Source of the DNA: Manis javanica
Taxonomy: Eukaryota > Chordata > Mammalia > Pholidota > Manidae
Assembly (NCBI RefSeq): GCF_040802235.1
Contig: NC_133156.1
Location: forward strand, 144,877,173-144,941,172
Reading direction: 5' to 3'
DNA: 64,000 nt
Below the pieces are notes generated by a model. That model did not search any database and was not told where the DNA came from. It saw only the letters and a list, made by a program, of their open reading frames with translations. Position numbers and translations under genes: made by a program. Position 1 is the first letter of the stretch; each line of letters opens with the position of its first letter. Below, piece by piece: positions 24,216-34,746 of this stretch.

Positions 24216-25210
24216 AATTTTAAGTGTAAATTTTCATGATTTCCTTTTGATGTTTCCTCTGGCATTTTCTGTAACTTGTGGATATTGTACAAGAACTAAA
24301 ACGTGGATTCATGATATGCACATAACTCAAAACAACTGTTTTGCAGTTAATCACTGTATCTTGAATAACATGGCAATTAATTTTGAAATTATCTTCCTCA
24401 TTAATAATAGATTCCTCCAAAGCTACATATGCATATAGTGTTCTTTACCATCCAATGTAATGATCCTTAAATTTTTATTTTTATTTTTAAGCCTGTGGGT
24501 GTTCAACTGGCAGTTTTGCAGCAATTTTCAAAACCAGAGTCTCACTCTTTGAAGATTTGCAATAACTCCCTGATAGGCTTTGTCACAATGTCCGTATGAA
24601 TATTTTTATTTTGTAATAATTTACTACAAAATTCCCTGCCTGAGCTCCAGCAGTTTCTGTGTCAGGCTGGAGAGTTGATATCTGTGCAGTTGCTGTAGGT
24701 GGGGTGTCACTGCAGGTCAGCCCCACCCCTCATGGGCTCTGCTCTCTCTCGGCCGTCCCCTCTGCTGTCTATCTACTGCTTGGGCTACCATGTTACAGAC
24801 GCATGCACCTGCCTCTTCCACTCTTGCCTCTTTGCTCAGCTAATTGTCACTCTCTCCCCTCTGGGAGACCTGTCTCTGTACCCCTTCTGTTCAAGTGCCC
24901 CCAAAGTGAAAGTTGGGTTCTCATTCCTTTAGAGAAGACAACAGGGGTCTGGGGACTCTGACCACAAAGGTCACCTCAGCAGTGCTGTCTTTGTTCCCCT
25001 GGGATGCTCAGGCCACTTACCCATTTCCCTCCATTCCCCTCTGAAGCTCTCGTGTGCCATGGGGTGGACCCCAGCACCAATGTTTCACCTTGTTTTCAGC
25101 TTCTCTTTCCCAGGGGGAGCAGCAGTTCTGCCTGCTCAAGGTCGTCAGGGGCATAGGTCCCCATCCCCTTTCCCCTCTCTCCAGGACACACCCCGTGTTC
25201 CTGGCACACA
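24216..25210. other. Unique sequence, nothing recognised
   Basis: The left half is AT-rich. At 24.66-25.2 kb it is more GC-rich, with pyrimidine runs on the plus strand. Frames of 75-100 codons there look like composition effects. Confidence 0.4.
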
Positions 25211-25500
25211 ATTCCCATCACTTTAAAACCTTGCAAAGTTACAGGCACGTCCACGCCTTGCACATGCTGGTTCAAGTGCCCAGCAGGCTGCTGTTCCTCT
25301 TCATAAAGACCCAGATGGAATTCCACCTCTTCTGTGAAATCTGACCCAACCTATCTGGTTTCTTCATCTTCTGCCTCTCATAGTATCTTAAAAGATTTCT
25401 GTTAGATTATGGCCAAGATTTACTGTGATTATTTGCTCTCACATCTGCAACTTTCAGACCACTGAACTCTACAGTGATTTGGGCAGGGAATATAAAGATT
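25211..25500 (+). mobile_element. L2 fragment
   Basis: L2-like order on the plus strand: CACGCCTTGCACATGCTGGT, then CTGCTGTTCCTC, CCACCTCTTCTGTGAAATCT followed by GACCC, and further on TTTGGGCAGGGAATATAAAG. Strongly diverged; the right edge is uncertain. Confidence 0.6.
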
Positions 25501-26899
25501 CCACATTTCACCCCAATTTGCTCTACCTATGACCCATCTCAGCATAGATTATTTTCTCTCACCTGCCCCATGTTGCCATAATACCCTCAAATCTGACAAC
25601 TCTATTCTGTTTCAACAATCTAGTCACCCCTGTCATTTACTGTCCTCTGTTCTCATACGAGCATAACATCTGTAGATTTTCCTGAAGCCTTCAAACTTAT
25701 TCTCTGTGCAAAACATATATTTGAGGTGAAATCTTAGAACTTAACAATCCACAGTTGAAGCTCGAATTGGGTAATAAAAGGTATTTAAGCTTTGAAAGGG
25801 GAGAACAAAGGCAAAAAGATGTGTGCATATGCACTGTGTATATTTGTGTGTATGTATTAGTGTGTATGTATAAATTAACCAGATTGGCTCACAAGAGTCA
25901 TTTCAGTGAGATGGAATCCAAGAGATAAAAATCAGTTATCCAATGTTCCATCATAGTTTAAAAATTTTTCTTCTAGATTTTCATCCTTCCTCTTATTCTG
26001 TTTTTTTTTTTAACTTTAAGAGGGAATGGGTTAAAACACCAGATAACCAGTTTTGTGATTGGGCAAAGACTGGTTACAAAGAAGTAAAAACTAGAGAGTA
26101 GGGGAAAAAATGCTGTTCTGTATTTTGCATGTTTACCATTTTCAACCCTGCAAACTCCTGAAAGTGGTCTTTCCTAAAATAACCAGAAATCACCTTGTAT
26201 TTTTCTATTTTTACATTATTTTATGTGAATGACAAGCCCAAGGTGATTTGTGGGGGATATTTGAGGGGGTTTGGCTGTTGATAGACACTAATTCTTCTTA
26301 ACAAGAGAAATGAGGAGAAATTGATGATGACGGTAATTATCTTAGGAGTATGGTTGAGCTCCTTGGAAGTTTAGAAGTCTGGAGATATTTGGGGCCAATT
26401 ACAAGGCTATAGTAACCAACTAATAGTATCTCTTAACTTCACTAATTAATGGTGCTTTGGAACCCTTAGCCTTTCAGGAACATCCCCTTCTCCCACTGCC
26501 TTCTTTTTTGACTTGTGAGTCAATGAGTGGTTATACAGTATAAAGATGTAATCCTTCTTGATTAGAAAAATAGCTAAGGCAAGAATCAGGCAAAGGGTGA
26601 CACTGTTAGCCTTAGGCATAAGCTATTGGAAAGGAACTTGCTGGAAAGATGAGGGAAGAGGGAACCCCCACAGCTGAGGACCTAAGTTACTATGGTAAGG
26701 TAAAGCAAAGATGCCTAGATGTCTACTTTTAAAAGTTAACACACAATGTTTCTGAGTCCAGCAAGAAGTGTACCTGAGGAGCCCAGAATTAGGAAATGGG
26801 AGGTGGGAAGAAGGCTGACATACAGCAGGAGAATTATGACTGGAGAGTAAGTTTCTGTACCCTGGCTTACCTGGCTCTTCTGCATCTTTCTCTCACTTG
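25501..26899. other. Unique sequence, nothing recognised
   Basis: AT-rich, with no supported gene or named repeat. A short GT-type imperfect microsatellite (TGTGTATATTTGTGTGTATG) is at about 25836-25870. Confidence 0.4.
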
Positions 26900-27500
26900 A
26901 GTCAGGACACCCATGAGGAACAGGGCATGATGAGTGTATTCAGGCTTGACTTCCCAGATGTGGCAGTTTGTGACAACAAAATGGTCACAACAGCATCTGT
27001 CACCACACATGTTCTTTCACAATGGTTTTTGTCTCTTCCAAACCCTATCAAAAAGTATAATCTATTTCCCTTCTCTGGGAATCTAGACCAGCCCTTAAGT
27101 GTTCTGAACAACAGAATGTGACAGAAGTATTCTGGGACTTCCAAGCTCAGGCATTACAAATATCTGACAACTTTCATTCTTATGCTCTGGGGTAAGCCAG
27201 CTACCAAGTAAGAATTCCATTTTCCTCAAGATTGCCATTCTTTATCCACTGGGGAGTGGCACAAGAGGAAAACTGAGGCACCCACTAATAGCAGAAACCA
27301 AAAGTCAGAACCAGCATGCTAGCCATGTGAATAAGACCATCTTGGAAATAAATACTATGGAACAGTGGAGCCACCCAGGGGATACCACATGGGACAACTT
27401 CTTCCCCTTCTAAGCCCTATCTCTGTTGCACAATCACCTGCAAATAAATGACATTTAAACCACTAAGTTTTACAGAGGTTTTCTAACAGCAATAATTAAA
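26900..27500 (+). mobile_element. Old MaLR-like LTR remnant
   Basis: The 3' half follows the MaLR-type pattern: CATGCTAGCCATGTGAATAA followed by GACCATCTTGGAA, then CAAATAAATGACATTTAAAC followed by CACTAAGTTTTAC and an end like TTTTCTAACAGCAATAATTA. The 5' half (26.9-27.1 kb) is only weakly similar, so the start is uncertain. Confidence 0.5.
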
Positions 27501-28338
27501 AACAACTTCATTGACCCTGAGGTTCCTACACTCATCATACTGCCTGTATCAAGAAAGGCATGTGAGAGCACCTGCTGAAGGCCACTCATGCCCCTTGAGT
27601 ATGTGAATGAGCACTCAATAGACCACCCCCCTACCAGGCAGGACCAGGCAAGTGAACAAAGACCACTCTAGTCAGCTGAAATAGAGGATTTAATACAAGG
27701 ATTTGATATGTACGTGATGAAAGGGTGAGAAGATGAACAGGTTTCTGTGGCAATTTCACTGCACAGAGGAGCTACCACCCCAATAAAGGAAGGGGTAGTG
27801 TTTGGAGTAATCAAAAGCAAGGGTCATCTTGTGGGTTAAAAACATATTGAGGACCACCCAGTAGAATCTTGGAACCATGGAGCTAAAGGCTTTCAGCAGG
27901 AGTTAGAGGATTAAAGAGGATGTGCTCTGCTGGGAACACTGCCTAAGGCAGAGACAGGAAAAAATACTCTGGCTTTTTCATTTCTCTTCTTCCATCTCCT
28001 GGCAGGGACTCCCACTGGTCAAATCAAAAGGGTAGCCAGATGACAAGGTAGCTGGTAAACAGAAACTTCTGGAGTTAGCCCCCTGGGCATAGACTACAGC
28101 AAGAGAAGCAATCAGCCAATGTGATCCAGCTCAGCCCTGCAAGCATTTGTGTGCACATCTAGGGAAGCATAGCACACTTGTGCTCACAAGCAAGCCTGTG
28201 TCCCTGTCGATAAAAAAGAAAAGGATGAAGAGGTCAGTCACAAAGTGCAAATGCGTCTCTCCTTTTCCTGTATGTTACACTTTATTAAAGTGATGCAGTC
28301 TTGTCTCAGAAGTTACAGGATAGTTTGAAGACAGGACT
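27501..28338. other. Unique sequence, nothing recognised
   Basis: No gene or named repeat seen. Confidence 0.4.
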
Positions 28339-28727
28339 TATATGGGCTGAATTGTGTCCTCTCCACAAATTCACTTAAAGTCCTAACTCCCAGGACTTCA
28401 GAATGTGACTACATTTGTAGATAGGGTCGTTAGAGGAATGATTAAGTTAAAATGAAGACATTAGAGTGGGCCTGAATCCAAAAGGACTGATGATCTGATA
28501 AGAAGAGAACATTAGGACACAGGCATGCACAAAGGGAAGAATAAGGACACAGGGAGAAGATGGCTGTCTATGAACCAAAGAGTCAGGTCTGAGAAAAATC
28601 CAGCCCAGCTGACAATTTCACTTGGACTACCAGACTCCAGAAACTGTCACAAAAATTAATTTCTGCTGATTAAACTACCTAGTGCATAATAGTGCGTTAT
28701 AGCAGCCCTGGCAAACTAATACAAACT
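28339..28727 (+). mobile_element. MLT1-like (ERVL-MaLR) LTR
   Basis: Good end-to-end match in order: ATATGGGCTGAATTGTGTCC, AAGTCCTAACTCCCAGGACT, AGAATGTGACTACATTTGTA, GATAGGGTCGTTAGAGG, TTAAGTTAAAATGAAG, GATAAGAAGAGAACATTAGG, ACACAGGGAGAAGATGGCTG, then the end CAGCCCTGGCAAACTAATAC. About 390 bp, plus orientation, solo. L1-A is inserted a few bases after its 3' end, so this LTR is older than L1-A. Confidence 0.85.
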
Positions 28728-28733
28728 CTTTGC
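28722..28733. repeat. Left target-site duplication of L1-A
   Basis: CAAACTCTTTGC lies immediately before the 18-T run that starts L1-A on the plus strand. It is repeated at 36560-36571 immediately after the L1 5' end. Including the following T's, the duplication may be 16-17 bp with one lost A. Confidence 0.9.
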
Positions 28734-28769
28734 TTTTTTTTTTTTTTTTTTGAGAAGGCATCTCTCATA

Positions 28770-28775
28770 TTTATT
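28770..28775 (-). terminator. Polyadenylation signal AATAAA of L1-A tail
   Basis: TTTATT on the plus strand is AATAAA in sense, about 18 nt upstream of the 18-A tail. It explains where the transcript of the source element was cleaved. It belongs to the LTR-like tail rather than to the L1 3' UTR. Confidence 0.8.
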
Positions 28776-28896
28776 GATCAAATGGTTGTTCACAACAATA
28801 AAATTCTGTATAAGGGGGTCAATGCTCAATGCACAATCATTAATCCATCTCAAGCCTAATTCTCATCAGTCTCCAATCTTCTGAAGCATAACGAAC

Positions 28897-28953
28897 AAGT
28901 TTTTACATGGTGAACGAATTCTTACATAGTGAATAAGTTCTTACATGGTGAAC
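28897..28953. repeat. Three 19-bp tandem units in the LTR-like tail
   Basis: On the plus strand the units are AAGTTTTTACATGGTGAAC (28897-28915), GAATTCTTACATAGTGAAT (28916-28934) and AAGTTCTTACATGGTGAAC (28935-28953). A fourth, decayed unit may precede at 28881-28896. Short repeats of this kind are common in U3 enhancers. Confidence 0.85.
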
Positions 28954-29076
28954 AGTGCAAGGGCAGTCATATCACAGAAACTTTCGGTTTTGATCACGCA
29001 TTATGAACTATAAACAATCAGGTCAAATATGAATATTCATTTGATTTTTATACTTGATCTATATGTGGATCCCGCA

Positions 29077-29087
29077 TTTCTCCCTTT
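29077..29087 (-). other. Polypurine-tract-like AAAGGGAGAAA
   Basis: On the minus strand AAAGGGAGAAA is followed directly by TGCGGGATCC. A polypurine tract next to a TG start is how retroviruses prime plus-strand DNA at the U3 boundary. Upstream in sense orientation is an (AAT)n-rich stretch (29088-29111). Role inferred from position between the Env-like frame and the LTR-like stretch. Confidence 0.55.
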
Positions 29088-29714
29088 ATTATTATTATTA
29101 TTTTTATTTTTAATAAAATGCTGAAGTGGTAGGTAGATGCAAGATAAAGTTAGAAAACATAGTTTAGTGTTTTAAGAGAGCAATTGTAGATGATCAGGTG
29201 TGTGCCTGTAGACTATGTGCTAATCCGAGCTAGACAAGGGCAATAAAACATCCACGGATGCAGAAGCTTTATCTCAAAAAAGAGTGGGGGGGATGAGGTT
29301 CTAAGCTTCACCACTGTTGTTCCCCGATTTCTCACCTGATTGCCCCCCTGCGACTGTGCCTGCCTTATGTTGTTCCTCCCTTGAGGAATCTTAGCCGTCT
29401 CTGGCTAACCAGTCATCTTCCGGGGCCATACAGGGAAATGTAAAGTTGGTAAGTGAGAGAGAAGCCATATTGTTTGAAAAGGTTAGCTTTGTACTTCTTT
29501 GCAGATTTATACCCTGTGGCTTCTATGCCCAGCACTTGTCTCAAGGTATCTTTAACACCTGGAGGAATTATGATACTCGGTAAATTCGATATGAGGCACG
29601 AATTCTATTTAAGGGTTGTAATTAGGAAGGAAGAAGAAAAGCTATAGAGGTAGCATATGGAAGAAAACATGGGAGGATTGATTATTTCTTTGACATATCT
29701 TCTTGTAGAGAACC

Positions 29715-30167
29715 TTAAGCATGTATAGGTTTTAAACTACTAACTAACTTGCACACACATACTAACATAATAGGAATACGGTGACATAAACAAAGCAAAT
29801 CTATAATTACCAGCCATCTCCAGTGAAGCCAAGAAAACCATTTAGGCACCCTAGGCATTTGTGAAAATTTGTCTATGATATGATGGATATTGTCCAACTG
29901 TACTTGAACAGTCTGAGAGAAATCAGACAAATTAAAGCAAACCATTTCTGGGATCTGTTCACATCCCATATGTTCTTTTAACCGTAGATAGTCTATAGTC
30001 ATGAGATTTTGGAGTGCTACAACTTGCACCCCTCCCAACTCCTGGTTGAGTTCCAACAGTACAGATCCGGTCAAATTCGTTGTCTCTCTGTATGCACATG
30101 CCAGCCTAGACATCTCCCTCCACATTCCTATGGCTAGTCCAGGAAATGGTGGGGTGGACGCAGCCAC
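29715..30167 (-). pseudogene. Retroviral Env transmembrane-subunit-like frame in the L1-A tail
   Basis: This frame has 150 codons from a GTG at 30167; the open frame itself reaches back to a TGA at about 30212 with no ATG in that extension. Features in order: an Ala/Val-rich hydrophobic start like a fusion peptide; a heptad-type helix (LLELNQELGG); the LQN box (VVALQNLMTIDYLRL) of the conserved retroviral TM core; GCEQIPEMVC, which corresponds to the CX6CC loop but has Val where the middle Cys should be; FNLSD; a Trp-rich stretch before the membrane (WFSWLHWRW); and a hydrophobic anchor (LVIIDLLCLC). No surface subunit or cleavage site precedes it. In an exogenous virus this subunit mediates membrane fusion; this fragment lacks the partner subunit, an ATG start and a disulfide cysteine. 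The family match is by motif order and resembles the alpha/gamma-type TM class. Confidence 0.7.
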
Positions 30168-30405
30168 AACGGCAGCATAGCCTGGATCCCTGTGGAGGCT
30201 TTTTGATGATCATCCCTGGGCACGAGTCCTCCAGAGAGAGCTGATGCCGGAATCTCCTCCTCATATCGTATCTTAGTTCATTTTCTGGGTAGCCAAGCTA
30301 GGCCTTCATCTTCTGCATAGAAACAAACAGACCCTTTGCCCACCCTTTGACATGCTCTCTATACCACTGTGCAGAACTCATTGAAGGTCAGCACACAGTA
30401 ACTGC

Positions 30406-30417
30406 TTTTTTTTTTTT
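30406..30417 (-). repeat. Internal A12 run marking the ancestral L1 3' end
   Basis: Twelve T on the plus strand (A12 in sense) follow the L1 3' UTR terminus ...CTTAAT, exactly where L1-B carries its own terminal poly(A). It is a fossil poly(A) of the source L1 and marks the junction with the foreign tail. Confidence 0.8.
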
Positions 30418-30928
30418 ATTAAGAGAAAGGCATATTATTAGAAAAGAGTACCTCCATAGCTGATCATCTAACACCCTTTAAGGGATCAAAATTAAGGATA
30501 TTGAAAGCATCTGTTAATCTTTGATTTACCAATAGTTTTATCCTATCAAGGAGTAATCCCCCTTTAATTTCTTTCTTTCTATTTTTTTTTTAATCTTTAA
30601 TCTACACTTACATGAAGAATACTATGTTTACTATGCTCTCCCCTATATCAGGTTCCCCCTAAAAACCACATTACGGTAACTGTCCATCATCATAGCAAAA
30701 TGTTGGAGAATCACTACTTGTCTTCTTGGTGTTGAACAGCCCTCCCCTTTCTCCCTCCCCCCCTATACATGCTAATCTTATTACCGCCCTTCTTCTCCCC
30801 CCCCTTATCACTCCCTGCCCACGCATCCTCCCCAGTTCCTTTCCCTTTGGTACCTGTTAGTCCATTTTTGGGTTCTGTAATTCCGCTGCTGTTTTGTTCC
30901 TTCAGTTTTTCCTTTGTTCTTATACTCC
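30418..30928 (-). other. Ordinary L1 3' UTR of L1-A, with G-rich tract
   Basis: This is homologous to the L1-B 3' UTR (37.83-38.15 kb): shared blocks include CACTACTTGTCTTCT, GCTGCTGTTTTGTTCCTTCA and TTTCCCTTTGG. It is longer than in L1-B by about 190 bp near its end. On the sense strand it is very G-rich at 30806-30791 and 30765-30741 (runs of three to eight G), a known L1 3' UTR property that can form quadruplexes. Confidence 0.8.
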
Positions 30929-33900
30929 TCAGATGAGTGAAATCATTTGGTATTTCTCTTTCAACACTTGGCTTATTTCACTGAGCATAATACTCTCCAG
31001 CTCCATCCATGTTGCTGCAAATGGTAGGATTTTTCCGCTTCTTATGGCTGAGTAGTATTCCATTGTGTATATGTACCACCTCTTCTTTATCCATTCATCT
31101 ACCGATGGACATTTAGGTTGCCTCCAATTCTTGGCTATTGTAAATAGTCCTGCGATAAACATACGGGTGCATCTGTCTTTCTCAAATTTGATTGCTGCGT
31201 TCTTAGGGTAAATTCCTAGGAGTGGAATTCCTGGGTCAAATGGTAGGTCTGTTTTGAGCATTTTGATGAACCTCCATACTGCTTTCCACAATGGTTGAAC
31301 TAATTTCATTCCTACCAGCAGTGTAGGAGGGTTCCCCTTTCTCCACAACCTCGCCAACATTTGTTGTTGTTTGTCTTTTGGATGGCAGCTATCCTTACTG
31401 GTGTGAGGTGATACCTCATTGTAGTTTTAATTTTCATTTCTCTGATAATTAGCGACGTGGAGCATTTTTCATGTGTCTGTTGGCTATCTGTATTTCTTTC
31501 TTAGAGAACTGTCTGTTCAGTTCTTCTGCCCATTTTTTAATTGGGTTATTTGTTTTTTGTTTGTTGAGATATGTGAGCTCTTTATATATTCTGGACGTCA
31601 AGCCTTTATCGGATCTGTCCTTTTCAAATATATTCTCCCATACTGTAGGGTTCCTTTTTGTTCTATTGATGGTGTCCTTCGCTGTACAGAAGCTTTTCGG
31701 CTTAATGTAGTCCCACTTCTGTGGACATTCATTTTTGCTGTTGTTTTCCTTGCCCGGGGAGATATGTTCAAGAAGAGGTCACTCATGTTTATGTCTAAGA
31801 GGTTTTTGCCTATGTTTTTTTCCAAGAGTTTAATGGTTTCATGACTTACATTCAGGTCTTTGATCCATTTTGAGTTTACCTTTGTATATGGGGTTAGACA
31901 ATGGTCCAGTTTCATTCTCCTACATGTAGCTGTCCAGTTTTGCCAGCACCATCTGTTGAAGAGACTGTCATTTTGCCATTGTATGTCCATGGCTCCTTTA
32001 TCAAATATTAATTGACCATATATGTTTGGGTTAATATCTGGAGTCTCTAATCTGTTCCACTGGTCTGTGGCTCTGTTCTTGTGCCAGTACCAAATTGTCT
32101 TGATTACTATGGCTTTGTAGAGCTTGAAGTTGGGGAGTGAGATCCCCCCTACTTTATTCTTCTTTTTCAGGATAGCTTTGGCTATTCGGGGTCTTTGGTG
32201 TTTCCATATGAATTTTTGAATTATTTGTTCCAATTCATTGAAGAATGTTGCTGGTAATTTGATAGGGATTGCATCAAATCTGTATGTTGCTTTGGGCAGG
32301 ATGGCCATTTTGACGATATTAATTCTTCCTAGCCATGAGCATGGGATGAGTTTCCATTTATTAGTGTCCCCTCTAATTTCTCTTAAGAGTGACCTGTAGT
32401 GTTCAGACTATAAGTCTTTCACTTCTTTGGTTAGGTTTATTCCTCGGAATTTTATTCTTTTTGATGCAATTGTGAATGGAATTGTTTTCCTGATTTCTCT
32501 TTCTATTGGTTCATTGTTAGTGTATAGGAAAGCTATAGATTTCTGGGTGTTAATTTTGTATCCTGCAACTTTGCTGTATTCCGATATCAGTTCTAGTAGT
32601 TTTGGAGTGGAGTCTTTGGGGATTTTTATGTACAGTATCATATCATCTGCAAAAAGTGACAGTTTAACTTCTTCTTTACCAGTCTGGATTCCCTGTATTT
32701 CTTTGTTTTGTCTGATTGCCATGGCTAGGACCTCTAGTACTATGTTAAATAACAGTGGGGAGAGTGGGCATCCCTGTCTGGTTCCCAATCTCAGAGGAAA
32801 TGCTTTCAGCTTCTTGCTGTTCAGTATAATGCTGGCTGTGGGTTTATCATATACGGCCTTTATTATGTTGAGGTACTTGCCCTCTATTCTCATTTTGCTT
32901 AGACTTTTTATCATGAATGGATGTTGAATTTTGTCAAATGCTTTTTCAGCATCCATGGAGATGATCATGTGGTTTTTGTCTTTCTTTTTGTTGATGTGGT
33001 GGATGATGTTGATGGATTTTCGAATGTTGTACCATCCTTGCATCCCTGGGATGAACCCCACTTGGTCATGGTGTATGATCCTTTTGATATACTGTTGAAT
33101 TCTGTTTGCTAATATTTTATTGAGTATTTTTGCATCTACATTCATCAGGGATATTGGTCTGTAATTTTCTTTTTTGGAGGGGTCTTTGCCTGGTTTTGGT
33201 ATTAGGGTGATGTTGGCCTCATAGAATGAGTTTGGGAGTATTCCCTCTTCTTCTATTTTTTGGAACACTTTAAGGAGAATGGGTATTATGTCTTCTCTGT
33301 GTGTCTGATAAAATTCCGAGGTAAATCCATCTGGCTCTGGGGTTTTGTTCTTGGGTAGTTTTTTGATTACTGTTTCAATTTCTTTGCTCATAATTTGTTT
33401 GTTTAACTTTTGTGTTTCTTCCTTGGTCAGTCTTGGGAGGTTGTATTTTTCTAGGAAGTTGTCCATTTCTTCTAGGTTTTCCAGCTTGTTGGCATATAGG
33501 TTTTCATAGTAGTCTTTAATAATTCTTTGTATTTCTGTGGAGTCTGTTGTGATTTTTCCATTCTCATTTCTGATTATGTTGATTTGTATTGATTCTCTTT
33601 TTCTCTGAATAAGTTTGGCTAGAGGCTTATCTATTTTGTTTATTTTCTCAAAGAACCAGCTCTTGGTTTCATTGATTTTTGCTATTGTTTTATTCTTCTC
33701 AATTTTGTTTATTTCTTCTCTGATCTTTATTATGTCCCTCCTTCTGCTGACTTTAGGCCTCATTTGTTCTTTTTTTTCCAGTTTTGATAATTGTGATGTT
33801 AGACTATTCATTTGGGATTGTTCTTCCTTTTTTAGGTGTGCCTGGATTGCTATATACTTTCCTCTTAAGACTGCTTTTGCTGCGTCCCACAGAAGTTGGG

Positions 33901-34746
33901 GCTTTGTGTTGTTGTTGTCATTTGTTTTTATATATTCCTTGATCTCTATTTTGATTTATTCATTGATACATTGATTATTTAGAAGCATGTTGTTAAGCCT
34001 CCATGTGTTTGTGAGCTTTTTTGTTTTCTTTGTAGAATTTATTTCTACTTTTATACCTTTGTAGTCTGAAAAATTGGTTGGTAGAATTTCCATATTCTGG
34101 AATTTACTGAGGCTCTTTTTGTGAGCTAGTATGTGGTCTATTCTGGAGAATGTTCCATGTGCACTTGAGAAGAATGTATATCCTGTTGCTTTTGGATGTA
34201 GAGTTCTATAGATGTCTGTTAGGTCCATCTGTTCTAGTGTGTTGTTCAATGCCTGTGTGTCCTTACTTATTTTCTGCCCGGTGGATCTATGCTTTGGGGT
34301 GAGTGGTGTGTTGAAGTCTCCCCTAAAATGAATGCATTGCAGTCTATTTCCCTCTTTAGTTCTGTTAGTATTTGTTTCACAAATGCTGGTGCTCCTGTGT
34401 TGGGTGCATATATATTTAGAATGGTTATATCCTCTTGTTGGACTGAGCCCTTTATCATTATGTAGTGTCCTTCTTTATGTCTTTTTACTTTCTTTGTTTT
34501 GAAGTCTATTTTGTCTGATATTAGTACTGCAACCCCTTTCTTCTCACTGTTGTTTGCCTGAAATATGTTTTTCCATCCCTTGACTTTTAGTCTGTGCTTG
34601 TCTTTGGGTTTGAGGTCAGTTTATTGTAAGCAGCATATAGATGGGTATTGCTTTTTTATCCATTCTATTACTCTGTGTCATTTGATTGGTGCATTAAGTC
34701 CATTTACATTTAGGGTGACTATTGAGAGATATGTACTTATTGCCAT
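30929..34746 (-). pseudogene. L1-A ORF2 (endonuclease/reverse transcriptase), inactivated
   Basis: The start ATG is at 34746 (MAISTYLSIVTLNVNGLNAP) and the stop at 30931-30929 after ...MISLI. Intact, this would be about 1,270 codons. Domain remains in order: endonuclease pieces (34458-34267; 34249-33956, with SRIDHIL); a 467-codon uninterrupted RT block (33811-32408) with [36 protein letters not shown] and the catalytic LFADDMILY; then post-RT blocks 32308-31598 and 31360-30929. Lesions: a stop after LNAPIK near the start; a one-base insertion (CTCCCCTAAAATG) that shifts the frame inside the endonuclease GDFN motif; a stop after NNQCINE; a stop after TKEVKDL; and frameshifts at about 31.6-31.36 kb. 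The protein normally nicks DNA and copies L1 RNA at the nick. This copy cannot make it. Confidence 0.93.

Larger units (their letters stand above)
28752..29076 (-). other. LTR-like U3-R stretch ending at the poly(A)
   Basis: About 325 bp begin with TG after the polypurine tract and end just before the poly(A). A short TATAAAAA string (about 29051-29044) lies near the start, three 19-bp repeats lie at 28953-28897, and AATAAA lies at 28775-28770. If this is an LTR, the element stops at the R/poly(A) boundary and lacks U5, as an mRNA-derived copy would. Confidence 0.5.
28752..30405 (-). other. Non-L1 3' tail of L1-A (ERV env-PPT-LTR-like, probable 3' transduction)
   Basis: L1-B ends its 3' UTR on the plus strand as TTTTTTATTAAGG next to its target duplication. 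L1-A has the same TTTTTTATTAAG at 30412-30423, so its ancestral 3' end lies there, but it is followed in sense order by 12 A and then about 1,654 bp of other sequence before the true poly(A). This tail contains an Env-TM-like frame (about 30.21-29.72 kb), a polypurine tract (29087-29077), then an LTR-like stretch starting TGCGGGATCC with a terminal AATAAA. I infer read-through of an ancestral L1 transcript into a neighbouring endogenous retrovirus 3' end. Alternatives are template switching or an older nested insertion copied as one unit. Confidence 0.75.

Noticed and set aside
28897..28953. CRISPR-like repeat array
   Set aside because: Units are directly adjacent without spacers, and the window is mammalian.
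28752..30405. Tail of L1-A as a separate, later nested insertion
   Set aside because: It lies inside the outer L1 target duplication, ends in the terminal poly(A) of the whole unit, and shows no target duplication of its own at the internal A12 junction.
32427..32927. 166-codon plus-strand open frame
   Set aside because: It is the antisense of the L1-A ORF2 RT domain. The conserved reading is on the minus strand.
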